A DNA stretch of 64,000 nt from positions 4,030,001 through 4,094,000 of the forward strand of contig NZ_CP065047.1 of assembly GCF_015689175.1 (NCBI RefSeq), in the 5' to 3' direction. Positions within the stretch are counted from its first letter, which is position 1. Each line of letters opens with the position of its first letter. Below, one piece after another: positions 26,747 to 35,153 of the stretch. Origin of the DNA: Mycobacterium kubicae (lineage in GTDB: Bacteria; Actinomycetota; Actinomycetes; Mycobacteriales; Mycobacteriaceae). The position numbers and the translations under genes were made by a program. The notes beneath the pieces are model-generated. The model worked only from the letters and a program-made list of their open reading frames with translations, was not told the DNA's origin and ran no database searches.

Positions 26747-27973
26747 ATGACGCTCGGCACTGAACCAACCGGTCAGCCCGTCACCCTCGACACCACCGGT
26801 GAAACCAGTCCGTACCCATTCTTCGAATACATGCGACGCACCGATCCGGTGTGGCATGGCGCGCTGATGGACCACGAGCAAATGCCCGAGGAATTGCGGC
26901 CGAATGACGAGTGGGTCCTGTTCGGCTACGACGGCGTGTTTCAAGCCTTCCGCGACGACCGCGTCTTCACCTCGGCCGGTTACGACAAGACGATCGGCCT
27001 GGTGATGGGCCACACCATCTTGGCGATGGGCGGTAAGGAGCATCACGACCATCGCAGCCTGGTCGCCAAGGCGTTCCGGGCCACCGCCCTGGAGCGCTGG
27101 GAACCGTCGGTCATTGGTCCGGTGTGCGACCAACTGATCGACGAAATAAAGAACGACGGGCACGCCGACCTCGTCAAGGCACTGACATTCGAATTCCCCA
27201 CCCGGATCATCTCGGTGCTGCTCGGCCTACCGCCGGAGGATCTCGACTTGTTCCGCCGGCTGTCGCTGGACTTGATCTCCATCCCGACTGACATCATGGC
27301 CGGGCTCACCGCGGCGACGGAGTTGCACGGCTACTTTCTCAACCAGGTCGAGCAGCGCCGCCGCAAGCGCACCAACGACATCATCGGTGATCTGGTGGCC
27401 GCCGAGATCGACGGGGAGAAGCTCACCGACGAGGCCATCATTTCGTTCCTGCGCCTGCTGCTGCCCGCCGGACTGGAAACCACTTACCGCTCCTCAGGCA
27501 ACTTGCTGTATCTGCTGCTGACCCATCCCGAGCAGCTGGCCATGGTCACCCAGGACCGTTCGCTGATTCCGATGGCCATCGAAGAAGGCTTGCGGGTGGA
27601 GACCCCGTTGACCATGGTCATGCGTACCACCACCGAAGACGTCGAAGTGGGCGGGAAGGTGATCCCGGCCGATGCGCAGGTCGATTTGTGCATGGGCTCG
27701 GCGAACCGCGACGAGAGCCGCTGGCCGAACCCCGACGCCTTCGACATTCGCCGGGAGCGGCACTCGCACATCGCTTTCGCCGGCGGAATTCACATGTGCC
27801 TTGGTATGCACCTTGCCCGACTCGAGACTCGGGTCATGCTGAACAGCCTGTTCGACCGTCTCGAGCATCTGGCGTTCGTCCCCGACGACGGCACCGGTGA
27901 GGAATCCAGGATCGTGGGGCTCACCTTCCGGTCGCCGAACAAACTCCCTGTGACGTTCACGCCTGCTGCATGA
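26747..27973 (+). CDS. Cytochrome P450
   Basis: This 408-residue protein starts at ATG 26747 behind AGGAGGAG. It has a full P450 set: an I-helix with PAGLETT (about residue 240), an ExxR motif in EEGLRVE, and a heme loop FAGGIHMCLG with Cys near residue 351. The I-helix has Glu-Thr in place of the usual Asp/Glu-Thr pair after AG-x. It is a soluble bacterial class-I type needing a ferredoxin partner; a Rieske ferredoxin is encoded divergently. It is closely related to the 40415-41617 P450 (near-identical segment IIGDLVAAEIDGEKL). It overlaps the alcohol dehydrogenase gene by four bases, suggesting hydroxylation followed by alcohol oxidation. Confidence 0.93.
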   Translation: MTLGTEPTGQPVTLDTTGETSPYPFFEYMRRTDPVWHGALMDHEQMPEELRPNDEWVLFGYDGVFQAFRDDRVFTSAGYDKTIGLVMGHTILAMGGKEHHDHRSLVAKAFRATALERWEPSVIGPVCDQLIDEIKNDGHADLVKALTFEFPTRIISVLLGLPPEDLDLFRRLSLDLISIPTDIMAGLTAATELHGYFLNQVEQRRRKRTNDIIGDLVAAEIDGEKLTDEAIISFLRLLLPAGLETTYRSSGNLLYLLLTHPEQLAMVTQDRSLIPMAIEEGLRVETPLTMVMRTTTEDVEVGGKVIPADAQVDLCMGSANRDESRWPNPDAFDIRRERHSHIAFAGGIHMCLGMHLARLETRVMLNSLFDRLEHLAFVPDDGTGEESRIVGLTFRSPNKLPVTFTPAA

Positions 27974-29127
27974 GAAGCCGGGCAGCGATCCTGCATGATG
28001 TCGGCGGCCCGTGGTCCGTCGAGGAATTCGAGTTGGACGCTCCCCGCGCCGACGAGGTCCTGGTGCGAATCGCCGCCGCCGGTCTGTGCCACTCCGACGA
28101 CCACATTCTCAAGGGTGACATGTCGGCGCCCAACGAGTTGCTGAAATCGCTTGGCCTGCCCACCATGTTCCCCTTGATCGGTGGCCACGAGGGGTCCGGC
28201 ATCGTGCGCGAAGTCGGTCCTGGCGTAACCGATTTCGCGCCCGGGGACCATGTTGTGATGTCTTTTGTCGCGGTGTGCGGCAAGTGCCGGTGGTGCGCGA
28301 CCGGCATGGAGTACATCTGTGACGCGGGCATAGGCACCATGACGCCAGGGATGCCCACCGACGGCACGTTCCGCCACCACACCGCCGCCGGTCGACCGTT
28401 GGGACACATCGCCAAGGTCGGGGCGTTTGCCGAACATACTGTGGTGTCGGTGAATTCAATCGTGAAGATCGACCCGCAGCTACCGCTGGCAGCGAGTGCG
28501 CTGCTGTCGTGTGCAATTCCGACGGGTTACGGTTCGGTGGCTAATCGCAGCGGCATGCGGGCGGGTGACACCGTCGTTGTCATCGGCGCCGGCGGAATCG
28601 GCACGGGCGCGATCCAAGGGGCCCGGATCAACGGCGCCGCGCAGATCGTGGCTGTCGATCCCGTTGAGTTCAAACAGAAATCAGCCCACCTGTTCGGTGC
28701 GACGCACAGCGCGGCGAGCATCGCCGAAGCCATGGACCTGGTGCGCGACCTCACCTACGGTGTGATGGCCGACGCCGTGGTGGTCTCTCCGTCGCTGATC
28801 ACCCCGGAGGACGTCCGCGACGCGGTCAAGCTCACCCGCAAGGGCGGCACCTGTGTGCTGACCGGCATGACGTCGCAGTTGACCCACAAAGTCAAGATCG
28901 ACCTACAAGAGTTCATCTTGATGAACAAGACCCTGGCGGGCACCATTTTTGGCTCGTGCAACGCCCGCTCGGACATCGCCCGGTTAGCCAAGCTTTATCA
29001 GACCGGACAGCTTCAGCTCGACGAGATGATCACCAAGCGCTACCGCCTCGACGAGGTCAATGACGCCTATGCCGACCTGCTGAACGGTGAAATCGTGCGG
29101 GGCATCATCGATTTCGGTATCGGCTAG
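27970..29127 (+). CDS. Zinc-dependent alcohol dehydrogenase, NDMA-type
   Basis: This 385-residue medium-chain dehydrogenase is coupled by ATGA to the P450. Catalytic zinc ligands are Cys40 and His73-Glu74 (GGHEGSG). The structural zinc site has Cys103, Cys106, Cys109 and Cys117. The cofactor motif is VVIGAGGIGTGAIQGA. It resembles actinobacterial NDMA-dependent, mycofactocin-linked alcohol dehydrogenases, which keep NADH tightly bound. It probably oxidises the alcohol made by the P450. Its stop codon overlaps the convergent SDR stop by CTAG. Confidence 0.88.
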   Translation: MRSRAAILHDVGGPWSVEEFELDAPRADEVLVRIAAAGLCHSDDHILKGDMSAPNELLKSLGLPTMFPLIGGHEGSGIVREVGPGVTDFAPGDHVVMSFVAVCGKCRWCATGMEYICDAGIGTMTPGMPTDGTFRHHTAAGRPLGHIAKVGAFAEHTVVSVNSIVKIDPQLPLAASALLSCAIPTGYGSVANRSGMRAGDTVVVIGAGGIGTGAIQGARINGAAQIVAVDPVEFKQKSAHLFGATHSAASIAEAMDLVRDLTYGVMADAVVVSPSLITPEDVRDAVKLTRKGGTCVLTGMTSQLTHKVKIDLQEFILMNKTLAGTIFGSCNARSDIARLAKLYQTGQLQLDEMITKRYRLDEVNDAYADLLNGEIVRGIIDFGIG

Positions 29128-29906
29128 GCCTTCTTCGCGTTCTCCCGTTGCTCGCGAAGCTCTTTGATCTTCTTGAGCCGCAGCAACCGCTCCACTTGGC
29201 CGTAGGCGTCGATCGGGCTGTGCAACGCCAGGCCTCCGTCGGCATGTACCACCTGGCCGGTCACCCAGGGCATCTCGAGTACCCCGACGATCGCGTCGGC
29301 CACGTCGGCGGCCTCCCCCAGGCGACCGAGCGCTGTGCGCCTCGACAGGCCGTCGACCCAGCCGGGCCAGGCTTCTGGGTTGGGCAGCATCGGGGTTCTG
29401 GTGACGCCGGGTCCGACGGCGTTGACCCGGATGCCGTGCGTGCCCCATTCCACGGCCGCAACCTTGACCAGCATGTCGACTCCGGCTTTTGACACGCAGT
29501 AGGCGCCCATGTCCCGGTCGGCGACAGTGCCGCTGATGCTGGACACCGCAACGATGGATCCGCCCACCTGGGCGTCGACCATCGCTTGGGCGGCAGCGCG
29601 GATCGTCAGCCAGGTGCCGGTGAGGTTTACCGCCAACACCCGTTCCCATTCTTTTGGGGAAAGTTTGAGCAACAGCCCGGACGATCCGATGCCGGCGGAG
29701 GTGACCACCCGGGTAGGCACTCCGTGCTCGCGCACAGTCTGTTGCATCGCCGCTGAGACCGCGTCGGGATCGCTGACATCGCAGTCGATGTCGGCGCCGG
29801 ACAAGTCCCACGCCACCACGTCATGACCCGCTTGGCGCAGCAGTTCGACGGCTTTCAATCCGATCCCGGACGCGCCACCGGTCACCAGTGCAGTCTCGGC
29901 GCTCAT
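29124..29906 (-). CDS. Short-chain dehydrogenase/reductase
   Basis: This 260-residue classical SDR has the cofactor motif TGGASGIG (9-16), Asp34 favouring NAD(H), catalytic Ser near 123, and Tyr136-x3-Lys140 (AYCVSK). A charged C-terminal tail (LKKIKELREQREN) extends beyond the usual fold and could form a short coiled coil. It is co-transcribed with the upstream VOC protein, with a four-base overlap. It likely oxidises or reduces a hydroxyl/keto group in the nearby degradation pathway; the substrate is unknown. Confidence 0.87.
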   Translation of the reverse strand: MSAETALVTGGASGIGLKAVELLRQAGHDVVAWDLSGADIDCDVSDPDAVSAAMQQTVREHGVPTRVVTSAGIGSSGLLLKLSPKEWERVLAVNLTGTWLTIRAAAQAMVDAQVGGSIVAVSSISGTVADRDMGAYCVSKAGVDMLVKVAAVEWGTHGIRVNAVGPGVTRTPMLPNPEAWPGWVDGLSRRTALGRLGEAADVADAIVGVLEMPWVTGQVVHADGGLALHSPIDAYGQVERLLRLKKIKELREQRENAKKA

Positions 29907-30343
29907 TGCGCCGGTCCGATCAACTCGACCAGCACCCCGTCGGGGGCGGTGATGACCGCCATCGGCACCGTCTTTCCGGCGGGCGCGGGCATCGTGATGC
30001 GCCGCACCCCGTCGGTGAAGCCCCAGGCCGCCAACGCCGACAGCGCAGTATCGACTTCGCGCTGCAGCGAGAGCAGAAAGAAACCGTGGCGCGGCCCCGC
30101 AGCGGCCTGTTCGGCCTGCTCAGCGCCCGGCAGCTGGACCAATTCAACGATCCCGCAGTCCGGCTCCTTTGGGTCACCCAGGAAGACGGACCTGAGCTCA
30201 TTGCCCTTGGCGCCGAATAGCTCTGGCCAGTCACCGGTGAAGGTGTGGTCGAACAGTTCGGAGAACCCCAGGCCATCGCGCCAGAATCGCAGCGACCGCT
30301 CCACATCTGCAGTGCAGATCGCTGCGTGATGAACACCAAGCAC
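29903..30343 (-). CDS. VOC (glyoxalase/dioxygenase superfamily) protein
   Basis: This 146-residue protein begins HHAAICTADVERSLRFWRDGLG, the standard first strand of a vicinal-oxygen-chelate fold, with a second half ending TAPDGVLVELIGPAQ. Candidate metal ligands are the N-terminal His pair and the C-terminal Glu in VELIG. VOC members include epimerases (methylmalonyl-CoA type), extradiol dioxygenases and glyoxalases. The position before an SDR in a CoA-pathway region suits an epimerase or isomerase role, but this is only inferred. Confidence 0.82.
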   Translation of the reverse strand: MLGVHHAAICTADVERSLRFWRDGLGFSELFDHTFTGDWPELFGAKGNELRSVFLGDPKEPDCGIVELVQLPGAEQAEQAAAGPRHGFFLLSLQREVDTALSALAAWGFTDGVRRITMPAPAGKTVPMAVITAPDGVLVELIGPAQ

Positions 30344-30382
30344 AACTTCCCCTTCCGCGCCCGTTGATCGAGCACCGCGGTA

Positions 30383-31213
30383 TCAGGTAGTCAGCTTAGC
30401 TAACGTCCGATCCCACAATTCGGATGCCAGGCGCGCATCGTAAGCGGCGCGGTTCGCTTTGGCAATCTTGTGTCCCGAGTAGTACTGGCCGGAAACCCAT
30501 TCGGTGCCGCATTTCGTCGAGGCCAGCCAGACCAGTTGGTCGGCGCCCTCGTCAGCAGTAGAGGTGAACCGCGAGGTCACCGGCACGTGATTTTTCATGA
30601 ACACGAGAAATCGTGACCCGGACGCCTCCCCGAAGTTGGAGTTCACGTATCCCGGGTGAAATGTTGCGGCCGACAGTCCGTCGGCGTGGTAGCGGCGATG
30701 CAATTCCATGGTGAACATGACGATCGCCAATTTGGTCCGCGCGTAAGCAAGGCTGGGCCGGCATTTCGCCGTATTTTCCAGATCGGCAACGCGCACCCGC
30801 GGAAGCAGGCGCTGCGACGAACTGGTCGTGTTGAGGACAGAAGCGTGAGAATTGAGAAGCACGTCCAGCAATAGTGTGGTGAGCAGGAAAGGCGCCAGGT
30901 AGTTGACCTGGTAGGTCTTCTCGTGGCCGTCGGGGGTCAGTTGGACGTCGTGGCACATGCCACCGGCGTTGTTGGCCAACACATCGATGCGCGGGTACTC
31001 CGAACGTATCTTGTCCGCCACCGCGCGCACTTGGGTCAGGTCGGCGAAGTCGGCGGTGAAGTAATCGGCGCCCAATTCCGTGGCGATCGCGGTCGTCTTA
31101 CGTTGCGAGCGCCCGATTATGACGACGTTTTCCCCATTTCGGCTGAGCCGGCGCGCCGCAGCGGCACCGATGCCGTCACTGGCACCCGTGATGACAATCG
31201 TCCTACGCGTCAT
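30383..31213 (-). CDS. Short-chain dehydrogenase/reductase (retinol-dehydrogenase-like)
   Basis: I favour ATG 31213 (MTRRTIVITGASDGIG), preceded by AAAGGA, giving 276 residues; ATG 31234 is the alternative. Motifs are TGASDGIG (9-16), GRSQRK after the second strand (NADP preference), NNAGG (81-85) and Tyr157-x3-Lys161 (AYARTK). The pattern resembles WW-domain/retinol-dehydrogenase-type SDRs acting on lipophilic alcohols. It stands alone, 45 bases behind the end of a P450 gene on the same strand. Confidence 0.85.
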   Translation of the reverse strand: MTRRTIVITGASDGIGAAAARRLSRNGENVVIIGRSQRKTTAIATELGADYFTADFADLTQVRAVADKIRSEYPRIDVLANNAGGMCHDVQLTPDGHEKTYQVNYLAPFLLTTLLLDVLLNSHASVLNTTSSSQRLLPRVRVADLENTAKCRPSLAYARTKLAIVMFTMELHRRYHADGLSAATFHPGYVNSNFGEASGSRFLVFMKNHVPVTSRFTSTADEGADQLVWLASTKCGTEWVSGQYYSGHKIAKANRAAYDARLASELWDRTLAKLTT

Positions 31214-31279
31214 ATCGATGGCATCCTTTGGCATTGACTGACGGTCCTGGAGTACTGACAGCGTAAACGCAAATATTGC

Positions 31280-32518
31280 TTAGCACGACAACGAATAGCG
31301 AACCGGCAAGTGCTTGAGGCCACCGACAAAGGTCGTGGCGACCCACTGTGGGTCACCGGCAAGCTCGATCGATTTCAGCCGGGGCAGCAATTCGGTGAAG
31401 AAGCTCGTGACTTCCATGCGCGCCAGCGCCGCACCCATGCAGAAGTGCACGCCGTATCCGAACGCCAAGTGCTTGTTCGGCTCGCGACCGACGTCGAAGG
31501 CGAACGGGTCGGGGAAGACGTCCTCGTCGCGGTTGGCCGACACATACGACAACAGCAACGATTCGCCTGCCGCGATTGAGGTTTCGCGCACGACGGTGTC
31601 TTGGGCGGCGGTTCGCATGAAGTGCTTGACCGGTGTCACCCAGCGAATCATCTCCTCGGTGGCGCGCGGCATGAGGCTCAGATCGCAGCGCAGGCGCCGG
31701 CACTGGTCGGGATTCTCGATCAAGGCATGCAGGCCGCCGGAGATCGTGGCGCTGGTGGTGTCATGGCCCGCGGTGGCGACGATGAGGTAGTAGGACACCG
31801 TTTCCAGGTCGGACAACGGCTCACCGTCGATACGGGCGTTGGCGATGGCTGAGGCGAGGTCTTCGGTGGGATGTTGGCGCCGCGTCGCGGTCACGTGGTT
31901 GAAATAGGCGAACATGTCCAGCAGCGCGGGCAATTGGTCTTCGTTGGTGGTGCCACGCTTGTACTCGTTGTCATCGCTGCCGAACAATTCCTGAGTGAGC
32001 TTGAGCATGCGGGGGAAGTCGGATTCGGGCAGTCCCAACAGCGACATGATGACGTAAAGCGGGTAATTGACCGCGACTTGTTGTGCGAAGTCGCATTCGG
32101 GGCCCACCGCCAACATCTTGTCGACATAGCTTTTGGCCAGTTCGTCGATGCGTAGCTTCATCGCTCGCATCGCCTTCGGGCGGAACCAGTCCGCGCCGAT
32201 CGCCCGTACCACCCGGTGTTGTGGGTCATCCAGGTGGATGAGGGTGCGCACCCCGGCCGCGGCCTGCAGCTCGTCGCCTTCGATGGTCGCCAGCACCGGG
32301 CGCGGCCAATTGGTGAACAGCATGTTGTCGCGTTCGATGTCCATCACATCGGCGTACTTGGTGATCGCCCAGAACGGCCGATAGTTCGGCACGTCGACCC
32401 ACGCCACCGGCGCCGCCGCGCGCAGGCGTGTCAGCGCGGCGTGCAGCCGCGGTTCGTCGGTGTAGGCCTGCGGGTCGGCCAGCAGTTTGGCGGCCTCGTC
32501 CATCGTGCGCGCGCTCAT
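31280..32518 (-). CDS. Cytochrome P450
   Basis: The start ATG 32518 overlaps the upstream LLM gene stop (ATGA), giving 412 residues; a longer in-frame start would lie inside that gene. The P450 hallmarks are the I-helix ATAGHDTTS (about 248), ExxR in EEMIRWV (about 290) and the heme loop FGYGVHFCMG (about 356). It is clearly a different subfamily from the other two P450s of the window. Coupling to an F420-type LLM oxidoreductase suggests consecutive oxidations on one substrate. Confidence 0.92.
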   Translation of the reverse strand: MSARTMDEAAKLLADPQAYTDEPRLHAALTRLRAAAPVAWVDVPNYRPFWAITKYADVMDIERDNMLFTNWPRPVLATIEGDELQAAAGVRTLIHLDDPQHRVVRAIGADWFRPKAMRAMKLRIDELAKSYVDKMLAVGPECDFAQQVAVNYPLYVIMSLLGLPESDFPRMLKLTQELFGSDDNEYKRGTTNEDQLPALLDMFAYFNHVTATRRQHPTEDLASAIANARIDGEPLSDLETVSYYLIVATAGHDTTSATISGGLHALIENPDQCRRLRCDLSLMPRATEEMIRWVTPVKHFMRTAAQDTVVRETSIAAGESLLLSYVSANRDEDVFPDPFAFDVGREPNKHLAFGYGVHFCMGAALARMEVTSFFTELLPRLKSIELAGDPQWVATTFVGGLKHLPVRYSLSC

Positions 32519-33537
32519 CGGTGAAAATCTTTGAGCGCGGCGCTTATACAGGCCTGTGAGGCGGCGTAGAAAATGGGCTGCACCCGATCGACGGTGCCCT
32601 CGCAGCGAGCTCGCAAGGCGGCGCTCACCTCTTGGACCGGGCCGACGACCGCGAAGGCCGCGAGCATTTCGTCGTCGATCAGCGCGCCCATGGTGTCCCA
32701 CTCCCCGAGTTTGGACAGACGGTTGAGTTCGCTGTGCAGTTCCCCCCAACCGTGTAGGTCGAGCACCGGGCGGTAGGCGGGTGTTGATGCGTAGAACGCG
32801 ATCTGCTTGCGGGTTGCGGTCATGGCGGCGGCCAGGTCGTCGTCGTTTTGACCGGTCGCGACCATCACCTCCGCCGACACCTCGAAGTCAGCCGCGTTGC
32901 GGCCGCAGCGCTGCAGGCCCCGTCGCAACGCCGGAAGGGTCACTTCGGTGAGGTAACGCTGGGAGACCATCGGGTGGCCCAGGTGGCCGTCGGCGATCTC
33001 GCCGCACATCTCGGTCATCAACTCCCCCACAGCGGCGACGAACACCTTGGGCGCACCGTGCGGCTGCTGCTCAGGGGTGAACATCGGCGTCATGATCTTG
33101 TGGGTGTAAAACTCGCCTTCGAACCGCAGCTTGGTGCCGTCACGCCACGCGGACCAGATCGCCTGCAGGGCGGACACGAATTCCCGCATGCGCCGGGCAG
33201 GATGGCTCCACGGCATGCTGAACCGCTTCTCTATATGCGCCTGTATCTGGGTGCCCAGGCCCAAGATGAAGCGGCCGTTCGAGTAGGTCTGTAGATCCCA
33301 GCCCAGATTGGCGACGACCATCGGGTTGCGCGCGAAGGCGACTGCGATGTTGGTGCCCAGGTCTATTCGCGACGTGTGCTCGGCCGCCAACAGCAGCGGG
33401 AGGAAGGGGTCGTGACTAGTTTCGGCGGTCCAGCCGCCGTCATAGCCATCCTGTTCGAGCGACACCGCGGCGTCGGCCGCACGGGCGAGTTGATTGGGGA
33501 TACCCCCGTCGATTTTGAGGCGGGGGGCGCTACCCAT
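32515..33537 (-). CDS. LLM-class F420-dependent oxidoreductase
   Basis: This 340-residue protein has the luciferase-like TIM barrel, with GYDGGWTAETSHDPFLPL, RIDLGTNIAVAFARNPM and SNGRFILGLGTQIQAH. Mycobacterial relatives use coenzyme F420 rather than FMN. It is first in a two-gene operon with a P450. The start lies 12 bases from the candidate TetR operator at 33549-33567, so transcription would be directly blocked by a bound repressor. Confidence 0.86.
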   Translation of the reverse strand: MGSAPRLKIDGGIPNQLARAADAAVSLEQDGYDGGWTAETSHDPFLPLLLAAEHTSRIDLGTNIAVAFARNPMVVANLGWDLQTYSNGRFILGLGTQIQAHIEKRFSMPWSHPARRMREFVSALQAIWSAWRDGTKLRFEGEFYTHKIMTPMFTPEQQPHGAPKVFVAAVGELMTEMCGEIADGHLGHPMVSQRYLTEVTLPALRRGLQRCGRNAADFEVSAEVMVATGQNDDDLAAAMTATRKQIAFYASTPAYRPVLDLHGWGELHSELNRLSKLGEWDTMGALIDDEMLAAFAVVGPVQEVSAALRARCEGTVDRVQPIFYAASQACISAALKDFHR

Positions 33538-33548
33538 GCGGGCAACTT

Positions 33549-33567
33549 TACAGTAAGCAATCCAGTA
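33549..33567 (+). promoter_or_regulatory. Candidate operator A of the TACWGTA regulon
   Basis: The site TACAGTAAGCAATCCAGTA lies in the 44-base gap between the divergent LLM and carboxyltransferase genes. It fits TACWGTA followed by nine bases and GTA, shared with four other intergenic sites. Ten of the twelve bases after TAC resemble site B (37400). Confidence 0.6.
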
Positions 33568-33581
33568 TGTAAGACAGACGC

Positions 33582-35078
33582 ATGACGAAAGCCGAGGACT
33601 GGGCGCAGACGCTTGCCGACCTGGACCGGCGCCGCGAACAAGCCCGTGCCATGGGGGGAACCGAGCGGCTCGAGAAGCATCGTGGCAAGGGCAAGCTCGA
33701 CGCGCGTGCCCGCGTTCAGCGCCTGCTCGATCCCGGCTCGTTCCGGGAATTCGGCACCCTGGTCGGTGGCGACATCGCGGCCGACGCGATCGTCACGGGC
33801 TCCGGCCGCATCAACGGCGTGCCGGTCATGGTCGGCGCCGAAGACTTCACCACCCTGGCCGGGACCATCGCACCCGGCAGTAATTCCAAGCGCTACCGCA
33901 CCGCCGAGCTGGCGCTGCGCGACAAGATTCCGTTGGTGATGTTGCTCGAAGGCGCCGGATTTCGCCCCACCGGAGCACATTACGGCCGGACGCCGACCGA
34001 TCTGCTGGCGCAGGCACGGTGTTCAGGACGGGTCCCCACGGTCACCGCCGTGCTGGGTCCCTCGGCCGGGCACGGAGCGCTGGTCGCCCCGGTGTGCGAT
34101 TTCACCGTCATGAGCCGCCATGGGGCGATCTTCACCGCCGGGCCGCCGGTGGTCAAAGAGTCGACGGGAGAAGAAATTTCGAAGGAGGATCTGGGCGGAC
34201 CCGACGTCGCGCTCACCAGCGGCGTGATCCACAACGTCGCAGCGGACGACGAAGAAGCGCTCGATACCGTCCGACGCTATCTGTCGTATTTCCCGCCGAG
34301 CGCTTGGTCGTATCCGGCCGCGCTGCCCGCCGACCAGACTGCCGAACCGCGTTCCACGCCGGAGCTATTGGAGATCGTTTCGCGCGACAACCGTCGCGTT
34401 TACGATATGCGCGCGGTGCTCGACGTGGTGTTCGACCGTCCGGACTGGTTTGAGGTGCAGCCGCAGTTCGGCCGGGCGATCATCTGCGCACTGGCGCATC
34501 TGGGGGGACACCCGGTCGCGGTGGTGGCCAACCAACCGCACGTGCTGGCCGGCTCCATCGACGCCGACGCTGCCGACAAGGCCGCGCACTTCATCATGGT
34601 CGCCGACTCCTTTCACCTTCCCATCGTCTTCCTTGCCGATAACCCGGGCATGCTCCCGGGCAGCCGGTCAGAGCGTCAGGGCGTATTACGCAGCGGCGCT
34701 AGGATGTTCGCTGCCCAAACTGCGGCCACGACGGTGAAATTGCACCTGACGTTGCGCAAGGCCTACGGCTTCGGCTCCATGGTCATGTCGCTGATCAGCT
34801 TCGACGACCAGGTGGCCACCTTCGCCTATCCCGGAGCGACCATGGGTGCCATGGGCGCCTCGGCGCTGAGCCGTGCGTCGCACGCGGACGAAGATCTGTC
34901 GGCCAAACTGCGCAACGCCGAACTGCAAGCGTCGTACCGATCGGCCGAGCACATGGGATTCGACGAGCTGATCGACCCGCGGGAGACCCGCGACGCGCTC
35001 CTGGCGTCCCTGCAGCGCGGGCTGTCCAGTCGGCAGGCCGCCGCCGAGCCGGTGACCCGCACCCTGATCATGCCCTGA
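33582..35078 (+). CDS. Carboxyl transferase, acyl-CoA carboxylase beta-type subunit
   Basis: This 498-residue protein has the two-halved crotonase-like carboxyltransferase fold of AccD/PccB/MccB proteins. The N-half contains ELALRDKIPLVMLLEGAGF and the C-half contains DSFHLPIVFLADNPGMLPG and YGFGSMVMS. No biotin carboxylase or biotin carrier gene is nearby, so an alpha subunit would have to come from elsewhere, or it acts in another way. It is transcribed alone from the operator A intergenic region. Confidence 0.85.
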   Translation: MTKAEDWAQTLADLDRRREQARAMGGTERLEKHRGKGKLDARARVQRLLDPGSFREFGTLVGGDIAADAIVTGSGRINGVPVMVGAEDFTTLAGTIAPGSNSKRYRTAELALRDKIPLVMLLEGAGFRPTGAHYGRTPTDLLAQARCSGRVPTVTAVLGPSAGHGALVAPVCDFTVMSRHGAIFTAGPPVVKESTGEEISKEDLGGPDVALTSGVIHNVAADDEEALDTVRRYLSYFPPSAWSYPAALPADQTAEPRSTPELLEIVSRDNRRVYDMRAVLDVVFDRPDWFEVQPQFGRAIICALAHLGGHPVAVVANQPHVLAGSIDADAADKAAHFIMVADSFHLPIVFLADNPGMLPGSRSERQGVLRSGARMFAAQTAATTVKLHLTLRKAYGFGSMVMSLISFDDQVATFAYPGATMGAMGASALSRASHADEDLSAKLRNAELQASYRSAEHMGFDELIDPRETRDALLASLQRGLSSRQAAAEPVTRTLIMP

Positions 35079-35088
35079 CCTTTTCCTG

Positions 35089-35152
35089 CCGCGAGCGTGC
35101 GTGTCTGTACAGCGACACGCCGCTGGCACTGGCATTCTGCGCACGCTCGCGG
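35089..35152. repeat. Long inverted repeat between convergent genes
   Basis: Perfect 13-base arms, CCGCGAGCGTGCG (35089) and CGCACGCTCGCGG (35140), enclose a smaller hairpin GTGTC/GACAC (35101 and 35114). It fills the gap between two convergent genes and ends next to the stop codon of the 35154 gene. It is probably a bidirectional terminator and looks like a member of a dispersed intergenic repeat family. The latter needs a genome search. Confidence 0.65.
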
Positions 35153-35153
35153 G

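Noticed and set aside
26643..26768. 42-residue N-terminal extension of the Rieske protein
   Set aside because: It would cross the divergent promoter and the P450 start; GTG 26642 has a ribosome binding site and the usual length.
31251..31272. Possible sixth TACWGTA site upstream of the 31213 SDR (TACTGACAGCGTAAACGCA)
   Set aside because: Only TACTG matches; the second base pair of the first half and the GTA half fail, so it is left out of the regulon.
32519..32749. 77-residue N-terminal extension of the 31280 P450
   Set aside because: It overlaps the LLM gene in another frame, is Arg/Gly-rich shadow sequence, and the ATGA-coupled start at 32518 gives a normal P450 length.
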